A stretch of 64,000 nt of DNA from G963422445 sp963422445 (GTDB lineage Bacteria > Pseudomonadota > Alphaproteobacteria > Thalassobaculales > Thalassobaculaceae): assembly GCA_963422445.2 (NCBI GenBank), contig OY729512.2, forward strand, positions 1,984,001-2,048,000. The letters are read 5' to 3'. Under the pieces are notes generated by a model, which did not search any database, was not told the origin of the DNA, and saw only the letters and a program-made list of their open reading frames with translations. Position numbers and translations under genes: made by a program. Positions 9,414 to 21,948 of this stretch are shown here, one piece after another (the first letter of the stretch is position 1; each line of letters begins with the position of its first letter).

Positions 9414-10296
9414 TGAGCGGCGCGATCGAATGCCGCTATTACGGGCGCGACTTCACCGCCGACGCGTTGGCGCTGCTGCGCGCCCTGATCGCCACCGAGC
9501 CCCAACCGAACCGCGCGGCGTTGTCGAGAGAGTTCTGCCGGCGCATCGGCTGGATCAAGCCCGACGGCGACCTCAAGGATATGATGGCCCGGGTCACCAT
9601 GCGCGCCATGCACCGCGACGGCGTGATCGCTCTGCCGCCGCCGAGAGGGCGGCGCAACCCGCCTCGCCCGATCATCTTCGGACCCGACACCGAAGCGCCG
9701 CTGTTCCCGGCCCCGACCACCCTCGACGAGGTCCGCACGCTGGAGATGCGCCCCGTCATTCGCGAAACCCGCGAGGGCAAGCTGTGGAACGAGGTCGTCG
9801 CTCGCTACCACGACCTCGGATACAAGACCCTGGTTGGCGCCCGGATGCGTTACGCCGTCCACGACCGAAACGGCTGGCCGCTGGCCATGCTCGGCGTCTC
9901 CACCGCCGCCTGGAAGCGCGCTCCGCGCGACAGGTTCATCGGATGGACGCCCGAGAAGCGCGAGAAAAACCTCCCTCTGGTGGTCGACAACCCGCGGTTC
10001 CTGATCCTGCCCTGGATCGAGATACCCAATCTCGGCTCGCACATCCTCGCCATCGTGCGCCGCCGTCTGCCCAAGGACTGGAGCGAGCGCTACAACATCA
10101 CCCCGATGCTCATCAAGACCTTCGTCGAGACCCCGCGCTACACCGGCGCCGTCTACCGGCATCAGGCTGGAGGATACGGGTCGGGACCACCCAGGGACGC
10201 GGACGCTACGACCGCGACAAGCGTTACGACAAACCCTGCAAGGACGTCTGGCTCCGGCCCCTCAGAAGAAATTGGCAGCGCACCCTCAACCGCTAA
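9414..10296 (+). pseudogene. DruA-like (DUF4338) passenger gene in IS66
   Basis: Starts MSGAIECRYYGRDFTADALA 52 bases after the transposase stop. The N-terminal winged-helix-like region (LSREFCRRIGWIKPDG, LKDMMARVTMRAMHRDG) and the core (YHDLGYKTLVGARMRYAV, PNLGSHILAIVRRRLPKDW, then TTQGRGRYDR) are those of DUF4338, the DruA family of the Druantia anti-phage system. The same domain is common next to transposases. A one-base deletion near 10158 shifts the last ~45 codons (tail KDVWLRPLRRNWQRTLNR, stop 10294-10296); without it the protein would be about 293 residues. It lies between tnpC and the right terminal repeat, so it is a passenger of the element. Confidence 0.75.
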
Positions 10297-10377
10297 ATCT
10301 CGGCCCCACGGGTCGGGCATGCGCGCAACCGTGCCAACAAGAGGATGACTTTCTCCACGGCCTGGCGGAACGCTCAC

Positions 10378-11025
10378 GGTCGGCCAGCGCTTGGCGAATG
10401 CCCTTGCTGTCATACGCCTTGTCCATGACCGCAGCCTCCAGTGCGGGAGAGCTGGACAAGGCCTCCCACAGAAGCTCGCATCCCACGCCATCATGGCGCT
10501 TGCCACCCGTCAACACGAAGGACACACCGGTTCTTTCGTTGGCACAGGCCACGTACAGCCTGGTGGAGAACCCACCCCGGGAGCGGCCGAGAGTCTGGGC
10601 CTCCTGGCCACCGTTTTTTTTACCGCGCCGGCGGCGTGTTGATGAGCGCGCAGGATGGTCGAAGCCATGAACACTTCCTTGAGTGGTTCATCGTCTACCT
10701 GTTGTCTTTGTTGCCAGAGCCGTGCCCGGAGGTGGCGCTTCTCCCAACGGCGAAACCGCTGATAGACGGCATTCCAATGGCCGAATTCATCGGTCAGGTC
10801 GCGCCATGGGGTTCCGGTCCGCGCCTGGTAGAGGACGGCTTCGATGAACATTCGGTCGCTGAGCCGTGGCGGGGCGCCGGCGGCGTGTTTGCTCTCACGC
10901 AGTAGCGGCTCGAGTGTCGACCAGACAGCATCCGGGATGAGCAGGCGTAACGCCATGATAAGTCCCCGGAAAGTATCATTGATGGAGAATGATCATCAGC
11001 ATTTCATGAATTCGTCAACACGCTC
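10378..11025 (-). pseudogene. IS5-family transposase, N-terminal part, and element end
   Basis: Minus-strand start ATG at 10954-10956: MALRLLIPDAVWSTLEPLL, then FIEAVLYQARTGTPWRDL (DUF4096-type N-terminal domain of IS5/IS427 transposases). The second half, from about 10550 down, is in another frame (TGVSFVLTGGKRHDGVG, MDKAYDSKGIRQALAD) and is cut by the IS66 right end at 10377. The frame change may be a decayed programmed frameshift. The element end with AATTCGTCAACACG (about 11009-11022) matches the left end at 5839 in inverted orientation. Confidence 0.8.
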
Positions 11026-11112
11026 TGGGCAGTTACGAAGATGACCAATAGTTGGACTCTAACAGAAGAAAGCGAACTTCGCATCAAACGATATGAGGGT
11101 CGGCTTCCAGAC

Positions 11113-12357
11113 TCATTGCTCGAAATGTTCCTGGACTTCGTGCAGAATCGATGCTGCGGCATCCGCCAGCACCTGACAACCGGTGACGATGTCAGCCTCA
11201 TGACTGTCCTCGGCAAAGTCGTGGCTGATTCCATCGATCGACGGAATGAATAGCATCGCGCAGGGCAAACGCCGGTAGATGACCATCGGGTCGTGGCCGG
11301 CCGCGCTCGGCATCCGGCGCCAACGCTCGGATGCGTGGACTTCAGCAGCGCGGTCCAGATGGTTCTGGAATCCCGAATCCATCTTCGATGGCCGGACCGG
11401 CACCCGGGTTGGCATGATCGATATCCCGACCCCGCGTCGCCTTTCGACATCCTTGCCAATGGTCTCCACAATCTGCTGCATCTGATCGAGCAGATCGTCA
11501 TCCTGATCGCGAAACTGCAGGATCAGCTCGGCCCGGCCCGGCACGATCGATGCGGCGCCAGGTTCGATGATAGCATTGCCGAACGTCCAGACGGTTCGCT
11601 CGTTCGCAATCTTGGCAAAACCCTTGTCAACGCGATGGGCCAGTTCGAACAGCGCGGTGGCCGCATCGCGGCGCCGGGCCATCGTCGTCGTCCCGGCGTG
11701 GTTCTGTTCGCCACTGAATTCCATGCGCAGACCACGGATCCCGACGATGGCCGTCACGACGCCGATCTGTTCTCCGGCGTCTTCAAGAATACAGCCCTGT
11801 TCGATATGCGCTTCGAGATAACCGATCTGCCGGTTTTCTTCCAGCCGAACTCGCGGGATGTCGGCCAAGCCGGTGCGGGCGAGCGCGTCAGCGAGGCGCT
11901 CGCCATCACGTCCGCGGGCGGCCGCTTCAGTGTCCGGGTCCAGAAAACTGCACCACGAAAGGCTGCCAAGGCAGCCAAGAAAGTTGCTTTCTTCATCTTG
12001 CCACGACACCACGTCGATTGCGAGGTCGGCAGTATGCGGATCCTCGGTGCAAGCTCGGGCAATCTCCAGTCCGTAGATAACGCCGAGGGCGCCATCAAGC
12101 CATCCGCCTTCGGGTTGGGTATCGGAATGCGAGCCCACGACCAGAGCCGGACCCGGCCGGGTTGAGCGCCCGAAGACATTGCCGACGCCATCAAGCGTGG
12201 TGTCGAGACCGGCAGCTTCAAAGCGTTGTTTGAGCCAGTATCGCGCAGTCATGTCAGCGTCGCTGAAGGCCGGACGGATGACGCCCGTGCCGTGGGCGCC
12301 GATGCTACGCAAAGCCTGAAGATCGTCGATCAGACGTTCGGGATTGATTTTCGGCAT
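11113..12357 (-). CDS. M20-family amidohydrolase (N-carbamoyl amino acid hydrolase / allantoate amidohydrolase type)
   Basis: 414-residue binuclear zinc hydrolase of the HyuC/AllC-like M20 subfamily. It is expected to hydrolyse N-carbamoyl or ureido compounds to amino acid plus CO2 and ammonia in the cytoplasm. Metal-ligand segments are visible: GSHSDT (H77, with D79), GWLDGALG (D88), DEESNF (E122/E123), AHIEQG and the dimer-lid region with NHAGTT. The start was set at the ATG of MPKINPERLI, 31 codons inside the longest frame, because it has GGGAGA a few bases upstream and fits the family length. A divergent racemase gene begins 160 bases away, and the pair suggests a hydantoin/ureido-compound pathway. 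Confidence 0.85.
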   Translation of the reverse strand: MPKINPERLIDDLQALRSIGAHGTGVIRPAFSDADMTARYWLKQRFEAAGLDTTLDGVGNVFGRSTRPGPALVVGSHSDTQPEGGWLDGALGVIYGLEIARACTEDPHTADLAIDVVSWQDEESNFLGCLGSLSWCSFLDPDTEAAARGRDGERLADALARTGLADIPRVRLEENRQIGYLEAHIEQGCILEDAGEQIGVVTAIVGIRGLRMEFSGEQNHAGTTTMARRRDAATALFELAHRVDKGFAKIANERTVWTFGNAIIEPGAASIVPGRAELILQFRDQDDDLLDQMQQIVETIGKDVERRRGVGISIMPTRVPVRPSKMDSGFQNHLDRAAEVHASERWRRMPSAAGHDPMVIYRRLPCAMLFIPSIDGISHDFAEDSHEADIVTGCQVLADAAASILHEVQEHFEQ

Positions 12358-12516
12358 CGCAAGTCTCCCGGGATCGCGGGCAGAAACGGTCGGGAGGGCG
12401 AGAATAGTGCAGATCGGCCGATGTGAAAACGCCGCCGCGCACCGTCGCAATCACGGTTGCGCCGATGGCCGGGCTCCGGCATCGTGTGATGGCGGCAAGG
12501 ACAGGGGAGGCAGGTT

Positions 12517-13239
12517 GTGATCCGCATTGCAACTGGCGGCAAGGCCGTTTACGGCGTAAGCGTCGGTATTCTTATGCTTGATGCACGGTTTCCGCGCATT
12601 CCAGGCGATATCGGTAACGGTTTGACCTGGCCGTTTCCGGTGCACTACCGGGTGGTGCCGGGCGCCGCGCCGGAACGGGTGGTGATGCGCCGCGCCGAAG
12701 GCTTGCACAATGTCTTCATCGATGCCGCGCGTGACCTCGTAGCCATGGGATGCGACGGCATCACGACGAATTGCGGGTTCCTGTCGCTGCTCCAGAAGGA
12801 TCTTGCGGCTGCTATCGAAGTGCCGGTCGCAACCTCGGCGCTCATGCAGCATGGCATGATCCAGTCATTGTTGCCGCCGGGAAAACGGGTCGGCATCCTT
12901 ACGGTCTCCGCCACATCACTGACTGAAGACCACCTGGCTGCAGCCGCCGTGCCAATCGATACAACCGTTGTCGGGACTGATGAGGCCGGCGAGGAATTCA
13001 GCCGGGTTCTGCTCGGAAACGAGGAACGGCTTGACGTCGAGGCGGCCGAACGCGACCTGCTCGAGGCGACCGATGTTCTTTTGCGACGGGACCCTGCCGT
13101 TGGTGCGATCTTGCTGGAATGCACCAACATGACTCCCTATGCCGCTGCCATCGGACATCATACCGGCCTGCCGGTTTTCGACATGTACGGTTTCATCTGC
13201 TGGTTCCAGTCGGCGTTGCGACCGCGATCGTTTGCATGA
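12517..13239 (+). CDS. Asp/Glu/hydantoin racemase family protein
   Basis: 240 residues of the Asp/Glu racemase superfamily. The two catalytic cysteines of the fold are present in their usual contexts, TTNCGF (C86) and LLECTNM (C202), supporting a two-base, cofactor-independent racemisation of an amino acid or hydantoin. The start is GTG at 12517 with AGGGGAGG six bases upstream. It is transcribed away from the M20 hydrolase; a racemase next to a carbamoylase is the usual arrangement for converting both enantiomers of a hydantoin-derived substrate. The exact substrate cannot be read from sequence. Confidence 0.8.
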   Translation: MIRIATGGKAVYGVSVGILMLDARFPRIPGDIGNGLTWPFPVHYRVVPGAAPERVVMRRAEGLHNVFIDAARDLVAMGCDGITTNCGFLSLLQKDLAAAIEVPVATSALMQHGMIQSLLPPGKRVGILTVSATSLTEDHLAAAAVPIDTTVVGTDEAGEEFSRVLLGNEERLDVEAAERDLLEATDVLLRRDPAVGAILLECTNMTPYAAAIGHHTGLPVFDMYGFICWFQSALRPRSFA

Positions 13240-13353
13240 GGTCGGGAGCTGGTGGCGAATTCACGATAGAGGCGCGGTCTTTCTGGTTGCGCGGAGATTT
13301 TCTCTCGCAATAGAGTGCCCGCCGGGCATGGTCAGAAACCAGGGAGTAAACGC

Positions 13354-14235
13354 ATGTCATCCGTCAAACCGGATGTGACGGCTTTTGTGCACCAAACTTC
13401 TTCAACGATTACCTACCTGGTTGCCGATCCGGCGACTGGCATTGCCGCGGTGATCGATGCGGCTGCGGACTTCGATATCGCGACCGGAGTGCTGAATTAT
13501 ACATCAGTGGAAGAGGTCGTCTCGACGATCAGGGCCTGCAAATTGAAACTGGCATGGATTCTTGAAACCCATGTCCATGCCGATCATGTTTCGGCGGCCC
13601 AGTTTTTGAAAGACCGGTTCGGCGGCCGGGTCGCGATCAGCAGCCGTATCACAGACGTTCAGGAAACTTTCGCAGCGGTCTATTGCGAGGATCCGGATTT
13701 CCCGTGCGACGGCTCACAATTCGATCATCTCTTCGAGCCGAACGAGGTGTTCCAGATCGGCTCGTTACAGGCCCGCGCGATTGCCACACCCGGACATACA
13801 CCGGCCTGCATGAGCTATCTTGTCGGCGATGCCGTCTTCGTCGGCGACAGTATCTTCATGCCGGACAGCGGCACAGCGCGCTGCGATTTTCCCGGCGGTA
13901 GCGCCGAGACGCTCTATCGTTCCGCGCAGTTGCTGCTTGCGTTGCCCGAACGGACCCGAATGTTTGTCGGGCACGACTACGGTGGCGAAGACCGCGGGAT
14001 CAGCTGGGAGAGTTCGGTTGGCAGGCAAAAAGAGAATAACAAACATGTCCGCGAAACGATTGGTTCTGACGAATTTGTCGTGATGCGGCGCGACCGCGAT
14101 GGCGAGCTTGGCTTGCCCGGCATGATCATCCCGGCGATCCAGATCAACATGCGCGCCGGCAGGCTGCCGGATCCGGCAGCCAATGGCGTGTGCTATCTCA
14201 AAACCCCAATCAACGCTTTTCCAGGCGCATCTTAG
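13354..14235 (+). CDS. MBL-fold metallo-hydrolase, persulfide dioxygenase-like (ETHE1/Blh type)
   Basis: 293-residue metallo-beta-lactamase-fold protein with THVHADH (H73, H75, D77, H78), PGHTPAC (H148), the metal Asp in VFVGDS (D165) and FVGHDYG (H207). The segment MPDSGTARCDFPGG is characteristic of the ETHE1/Blh branch, whose members are non-haem iron persulfide dioxygenases in sulfide detoxification. No rhodanese domain is attached, and no BigR-type regulator is adjacent. The ATG at 13354 follows GGGAG; an upstream ATG in the same frame at 13315 lacks a convincing ribosome site. The gene converges on the RND pump gene, 13 bases apart. Confidence 0.85.
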   Translation: MSSVKPDVTAFVHQTSSTITYLVADPATGIAAVIDAAADFDIATGVLNYTSVEEVVSTIRACKLKLAWILETHVHADHVSAAQFLKDRFGGRVAISSRITDVQETFAAVYCEDPDFPCDGSQFDHLFEPNEVFQIGSLQARAIATPGHTPACMSYLVGDAVFVGDSIFMPDSGTARCDFPGGSAETLYRSAQLLLALPERTRMFVGHDYGGEDRGISWESSVGRQKENNKHVRETIGSDEFVVMRRDRDGELGLPGMIIPAIQINMRAGRLPDPAANGVCYLKTPINAFPGAS

Positions 14236-14248
14236 GCTTGCGGGGTCA

Positions 14249-17431
<3,183 letters not shown>

Positions 17432-17437
17432 GACGAT

Positions 17438-18547
17438 CTATCCCGACGGCAGGGGTTTTACAGACTGGCCGGAACGAAGCCGTTCGTTGCCGCGGACGAC
17501 GACAACCTCGCCGGGTTTCAGACCTTCCAGAACCTCAAACCGGGATCCGGTTGCATTGCCGGTGGTAATCGGCCGGACGGTAACCTTGCCGTCCTTGACG
17601 ACATAGATCATCTGCCGTCCCTTCAGGATGACGATGGCGTCCTTGTGAACCGTAACCACGTTTCTGGCTCCGCCTACCGGGATCTGGACCGTGACCGCCT
17701 GATTGCCGGCGAAAATCGTGCTGTTTGCCGCGTCGAGGCTGAATCTGACGCTGCGTGTGCGTGTGCGGGGGTTTTCTTCCGGAACCACGGCCCGGACGGC
17801 CGCCGGCATCGACGACCCGTCCGCCAGCACGACATTCACGACAAGCCCGGTTTCCAGACGGGTCGTGCGCAGGGCCGGGACATCGGCTTCGATTTCCATT
17901 GCCTGATCGTTGAGCAGGGTGACGATCGGATCCCCGATCTTGACATAGTCACCTGCCACGGTGTGCCGGACGACGACAACGCCGGGATAGGGGGAGGTGA
18001 TCGCGGCATCACTGATCGCGATATCGGTGAGGCGCAGACTGGCGCGGGCTTGAGCGCGTTGCGCTTCGGCTTGGCCGAGACTGCTGCGGGCGATTTCTAG
18101 GTCACGTTCGGCATCGTCCAGACGGTCCTTGCGGAACGCCGTCGAACCGCGGAGCGCAGCTATCCGACGATACTGCTGCTCCGATCGTGCGAGGTTTGCC
18201 GTTTCGCGCGCAACCGATGCGTCCGCCTTGCGAAGTTCCGCGACCCTGAGCGCGCGGGTGCCCTTGAGGCGGTCAGTCGAAAGTTTGGCAAGGACATCAT
18301 TCTTGGCTACGCGGTTGCCAACCTGTACCAATACGGCATCGACCCGTTCGGCGATGCGGGTTGCAACCGTGCCGGACTCAACGGCTACGAGCTGGCCGAT
18401 CACCGGGATGGTCTGGGCCAGGGGCGCCCGGATAACTGTGTCGACTCCGACGGGTGAAACCCGTTCCTGCGCGGCAAGGGTTTGAATTCCGAGCAAACCT
18501 GTGAACAGCAGAGCTGGTATTGAACGAAACTTCGGAATCTGGATCAC
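17438..18547 (-). CDS. RND efflux periplasmic adaptor (membrane fusion protein)
   Basis: 369 residues. It has an N-terminal signal peptide (hydrophobic stretch about 9-23, cleavage near LAAQ-E). A biotinyl-lipoyl half follows (GTVATRIAERVDAVLVQVGN), then an alpha-hairpin coiled coil (about 90-165, rich in Ala/Glu/Arg), the second lipoyl half (ITSPYPGVVVVRHTVAGDYV) and the beta-barrel and membrane-proximal domains. This is the order of HlyD/AcrA family adaptors. It is the first gene of a two-gene operon with the RND permease and links it to an outer-membrane channel encoded elsewhere. Confidence 0.9.
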   Translation of the reverse strand: MIQIPKFRSIPALLFTGLLGIQTLAAQERVSPVGVDTVIRAPLAQTIPVIGQLVAVESGTVATRIAERVDAVLVQVGNRVAKNDVLAKLSTDRLKGTRALRVAELRKADASVARETANLARSEQQYRRIAALRGSTAFRKDRLDDAERDLEIARSSLGQAEAQRAQARASLRLTDIAISDAAITSPYPGVVVVRHTVAGDYVKIGDPIVTLLNDQAMEIEADVPALRTTRLETGLVVNVVLADGSSMPAAVRAVVPEENPRTRTRSVRFSLDAANSTIFAGNQAVTVQIPVGGARNVVTVHKDAIVILKGRQMIYVVKDGKVTVRPITTGNATGSRFEVLEGLKPGEVVVVRGNERLRSGQSVKPLPSG

Positions 18548-19247
18548 GAATAATATCCGTCCTGTCTGACCGCAATTTCCATGAGATGGACGACTATAAT
18601 CAATTCACGGTCTGTCCCCAAGTTGAACTTACGTCCGTTCAGGCCATTCCTCGATATCTGCGGGAGATTCGGGCATCATGCACAGATCACCGACCAAAGA
18701 CGACTTCGGCGGGACCGGCGGCGTCCGGGCCGGTTCGGCGCGATCCGGTTGCTCCGTCAAGTTTTGCTCTGGACAGATGGACGTGACGGTCATACAGATA
18801 AGCTTGTCCTTGACGAGCCCTGAGACCGGAATTTTGTCGCGGAATGCAACGTCCGCGTTTTCCGACCGTGGTGTCGGGTCACAAGATCATGCCACTGACC
18901 ACTAGCGCAGCGGCCCGGCCGATCCCTCAGCAATGACAACTCGGCCTGTTTTGCATGGACTTTCAGCCCCAGTGAGCGTGACCAAGTAGCCCCGCATGCG
19001 GTGCAAGATATCCGGGGTACTACGGCCGGCCTCCAACGGAACGAAATCGGGTGTCCTTCCAGTCGTTTCTTCGTGCGGGATAACGTGTTGAAGCGGTCGG
19101 GCAGTCTTTTTGGGGATGGATGTATGCCACCGTTTACAGCCCCGCTCCAGGCGCAAGATCTTTCGTCGGGGGCTGTGAGAGTGTCTTCCATGTTCAGGGT
19201 TACGAGCGCAGCGCCACTTTATCGCTCTGCATCGCTGCCGGAACAGC
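18548..19247. other. Intergenic stretch, no recognisable gene
   Basis: Contains the upstream region of the efflux operon on its left. No frame in the rest resembles a known protein. It may be decayed sequence linked to the DUF5131 pseudogene that follows. Confidence 0.4.
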
Positions 19248-19982
19248 GTTCGATCACAGCCGACTCTAATCGAGTGGACCGACGCAACCTGGAACCCGGT
19301 GACCGGTTGCACCCGTATCGGCCCTGGCTGCGACAACTGCTATGCGCTGCGTTTCGCCGAGCGTCGGCGTGGCATTCCCGGGTATCCTTATGAGTAAAGC
19401 TTCGATCTCCGGCTTTGGCTTGACCGTCTTGATATCCCGTTCAGGTGGCGCAAGCCTCGGATGATTTTCGTCAATTCGATGAGCGATCTGTTCCATAAAT
19501 GGGTACCGACGACATTCGTGGACCGGGTATTCGACACTATGGAGCGAGCCGATCATCACGTTTATCAGGTGTTGACCAAACGTTCTTCGCTCATGGGGCA
19601 CTATGTTGCTCGCCGTCACAATGGTACATCAACGTCGGCCTATATCTGGCTCGGGGCTTCGGTCGAGGACTAGGTCCGTCTGGCCCGGATCAAGCATCTC
19701 AGACAGACCCCGGCGGAAATCCGCTTCGTCTCTTTTGAACCATTGCTTGTAGTCGACCCTGTCGACCTGACTGGCATCGCTTGGGCAATCGTTGGCGGTG
19801 AAAGTGGTTCACGGGCCCGGGTTCTGGATCCCGACTGCGCGCGTCGGCTCCGAGACCGCTGTCTCCAACAGGACACTGCGTTCTTCTTCAAACAATGGGG
19901 TGGCAGACATTCCAAATCCGGGGGCCGCTTGCTCGACGGCAGGACATGGGACGGCTTTGTAAGACGATCTTCCGGTTCCTAA
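19248..19982 (+). pseudogene. DUF5131 (phage Gp37/Gp68, three-Cys motif) family protein, two nonsense mutations
   Basis: One frame reads LIEWTDATWNPVTGCTRIGP, then GCDNCYALRFAERR: the DUF5131 signature with three clustered cysteines of the CxxxxxGCxxCYA type. It continues with PRMIFVNSMSDLFHKWVP, VYQVLTKRSSLM, IWLGASVED, FVSFEPLLV, IAWAIVGGESGSRAR and FFFKQWGG. These cover the whole family length in the same frame, broken by TAA at 19395-19397 and TAG at 19671-19673. Family members are found in phages and mobile regions, usually next to a three-Cys-motif partner gene (tcmP). Pieces of that partner lie just downstream on the opposite strand. Confidence 0.8.
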
Positions 19983-19994
19983 TACAAGTGCTTC

Positions 19995-20130
19995 AGCAGA
20001 CATTGTACGGAGGCGACGACCTGAATGGAGCGAAGATAAGATTCCTGACCATATGTTATTCAAGATATGTGACACAAGATTCTTTGCAATAAGAACTCCT
20101 TTAGGATATCCAAAACAAACATTAATTCGA
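19995..20130 (-). pseudogene. tcmP: tcmP remnant, C-terminal piece
   Basis: Minus-strand frame INVCFGYPKGVLIAKNLVSH then ILNN matches the usual end of three-Cys-motif partner proteins (pattern FxFCxGNPxGxxIAxxIxxHIL). It is preceded, after removing the MITE at 20131-20241 and the IS at 20261-21757, by NSKN from 21758-21948, giving the expected junction NSKN-LF. The exact stop could not be fixed; the frame runs on antisense to the DUF5131 3' end. Confidence 0.55.
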
Positions 20131-20241
20131 ACCGCTTATGCACGTGGCTCCGGTGGCACACGATGTTGCCCCCGATGTCGACTATTCCCGGCACGCCAAA
20201 CGCTACACGTGCATTTCACCGGAGCCACGTGCATAAGCGGT
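20131..20241 (+). mobile_element. MITE 1 (type A, 111 bp)
   Basis: Non-coding element with 25-bp perfect terminal inverted repeats starting ACCGCTTATGCACGTGGCTC and a perfect 8-bp duplication TAATTCGA (20123-20130 and 20242-20249). The ends match those of the IS1595/ISXO2-type element at 23908-24957. Its interior is nearly identical to MITE 3 (27327-27437) in the other orientation. Confidence 0.85.
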
Positions 20242-20346
20242 TAATTCGAATAGAATTGAAGAGCTTCTTGCAAAATTGCCGGCCCGACCGGTTTTTTGCC
20301 TTCTCGAGGCTGATTTTGTTGTCGAAGGCCTGGGTTTCGGGGCCAT

Positions 20347-20388
20347 CTCGTGGTATGTTGTGTTTCCACAACAACAAGATACCACGAG
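20347..20388 (+). promoter_or_regulatory. Stem-loop immediately upstream of the transposase start
   Basis: CTCGTGGTAT (20347-20356) pairs with ATACCACGAG (20379-20388), with an inner stem GTTGTG/CACAAC. The 3' arm abuts the ribosome site GAGGTGA and the ATG at 20398. The same structure is kept in copy 2 and is degraded in copy 3. It may mask the ribosome site against read-through transcription, as in several IS elements. Confidence 0.5.
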
Positions 20389-20397
20389 GTGACCCCG

Positions 20398-21538
20398 ATG
20401 ACCCTTGGCTCGACTCTATCCGATCTCTGGCGCCGATTTCAAGGGGACCTTTTCCCTGCGTTGGCCGAGGCGGTCGGTCCTCTCCTCGAGACGCACAAGC
20501 GCTTCGTGACAGCTCTCGATCTCGTCAAGGTGGAGGGCTTCGTCGATGAGGTGTGGACCGGTCCGGGTCGGCCCCGGGAGGATCGCCAGGCGCTGGCCCG
20601 TGGCGTCATCGCCAAGGCGGTGTGGGGTCTGCCGACGACCCGCCACCTGATCGACAGTCTCAAGGTGGACCCGACGTTGCGCCGGCTGTGCGGCTGGTCG
20701 CGTGTCGCGGAGATCCCGAGTGAAGCGACGTTTTCGCGGGCGTTTGCCGAATGGTCGCAGTCCCGTCTTCCGGAGAGGATGCACGCGGCTCTGGTTGCAG
20801 AGACACTGGGCGATGCGCTCATCGGCCACGTGTCGAGGGACCCGACGGCCATCGAGGCCCGGGAGACGCCGGCCCCGAAGCCGAAGGCCAGGACGCCGAA
20901 CCGCAAGCGCGGCCGGCCCCGCAAGGGCGCGGAGAGGACGAAGGAGCCTGGGCGTCTCGAACGGCAAGCGAACGGGATGGATCTCGATGAGAGGCTCGAC
21001 GCGCTGCCGAAGCTCTGCGATCACGGGGCAAAGAAGACTGCCAGGGGGGATCCTGGAGGCCTGGCGCGGTTACAAGCTGCATATCGACACAGCAGACTGC
21101 GGGGTGCCGCTGAGTACCGTTCTCACCTCGGCATCCGTCCATGACAGCCAGGTCGCGATCCCGCTGGCGATGATGACCGCCGCGCGTGTGACCAATCTCT
21201 ACGATCTCATGGACGCGGCCTATGATGCCAGGGAGATCTACCAGATGAGCGAACGGCTTGGCCATGTGCCGATCATCGATGTCAATCCGCGCCGGGACAA
21301 GGACCTCAAGGAGGAGCGGGACCGGGAGGCCCGGGCCCGGCGTGCAATAGGCCATGTCGATCCCGAGAACGTGCGGTTCCGGATCCGGTCCGGTGTCGAG
21401 AGGACCAACGCCCGCCTCAAGGATGAGTGTGGCGGACGCCATGTCCGCGTCCGCGGACATTCCAGGGTCGCCTGCCATCTCATGGTCGGCATCCTGGCCC
21501 TGGCGGCTGACCAGTTGATACGTCTCGCCGCCTCATAG
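20398..21538 (+). pseudogene. Transposase of IS copy 1 (two frames)
   Basis: The first frame (ATG 20398) encodes the N-terminal domain: FPALAEAVGPLLETHKRFV, LARGVIAKAVWGLPTTRHL, and CGWSRVAEIPSEATFSRAF as in DUF772/InsH-type N-termini. The catalytic part is in the next frame from about 21040: RGYKLHIDTADCGVPLSTVL, ASVHDSQVA, LMDAAYDA, IIDVNPR and the Glu segment GVERTNARLKDECGG, stop 21536-21538. The shift falls at a GGGGGG run near 21047. It would need +1 recoding or is a defect. Copy 2 has the same shift at the same place. Confidence 0.75.
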
Positions 21539-21757
21539 CGCGCTCCGACAACGCATGCCGACCCTTCACGGCCCTCTCGAAGAGAGTGGCCCGGAGAGGC
21601 GTGTCCCGATGTCCGCAAAGGTCCCTGTTTGTTCTCATCATCTCTGATGAGACACCGCGAATCCATGGATTCCGACCTCCAGGTGCAGAGGTGACCGGGA
21701 TCAACCGACCGATCCGGCCTCACCGGGCCCTGGGGACAGGAATTTTGCAAGAGGTTC

Positions 21758-21948
21758 TAAATTCTTGGAATTTTTCAACTGTCTGGATTTATCCAGATAT
21801 CGTTCTCCGAATAACGATTTAAGATTTTTCTTGTATATGTCGGTTAATTCTTCGGTATCAGAACTTCTTTTAGAGAAGATATTTGCAATTATATCAATGT
21901 TTTGCGTGTAAGGGTTCTTCCAACCACCATTGCTGTATATTTGGATAA
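21758..21948 (-). pseudogene. tcmP: tcmP remnant, pre-C-terminal piece
   Basis: Minus-strand frame IYSNGGWKNPYTQNIDIIAN, then ELTDIYKKNLKSLFGERYLD, then QLKNSKN. It matches the late part of three-Cys-motif partner proteins (Y-x3-LKxLFG...NSKN). AT-richer than its surroundings. Bounded by MITE 2 on the upstream side and IS copy 1 on the downstream side. Confidence 0.5.

Larger units (their letters stand above)
6069..10377 (+). mobile_element. IS66-family (ISBst12-like) element carrying a druA passenger
   Basis: Bounded by 26-bp inverted repeats beginning GTAAGCGTTCC (left, 6069-6094) and GTGAGCGTTCC (right, complement of 10352-10377), 24 of 26 identical. It is flanked by an imperfect 8-bp duplication (GGTCGACG 6061-6068, GGTCGGCC 10378-10385). 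It holds a single tnpC-type gene (no tnpA or tnpB seen), broken and partly replaced by an IS1634 fragment, followed by a DruA/DUF4338 gene that lies wholly inside the terminal repeats. It sits inside an IS5-family transposase gene. Confidence 0.8.
20261..21757 (+). mobile_element. IS copy 1 (IS4/IS5-superfamily, 1497 bp)
   Basis: Ends are imperfect inverted repeats GAGCTTCTTGCAAAATT (left) and GAACCTCTTGCAAAATT (complement of the right end). Two further copies occur at 40265-41761 (same length, opposite orientation) and 52228-53544 (internally deleted). Those two have clean 4-bp duplications (GTAT, AATG). This copy has no matching flanks, so it has been rearranged or its flanks have mutated. 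Confidence 0.85.

Noticed and set aside
6157..10377. A complete, active IS66 transposon
   Set aside because: Multiple frameshifts in tnpC, replacement of its middle by IS1634 sequence and a frameshift in the DruA gene rule out activity.
18656..19240. Possible gene upstream of the DUF5131 pseudogene
   Set aside because: Overlapping short frames in several directions without recognisable motifs or a good start.
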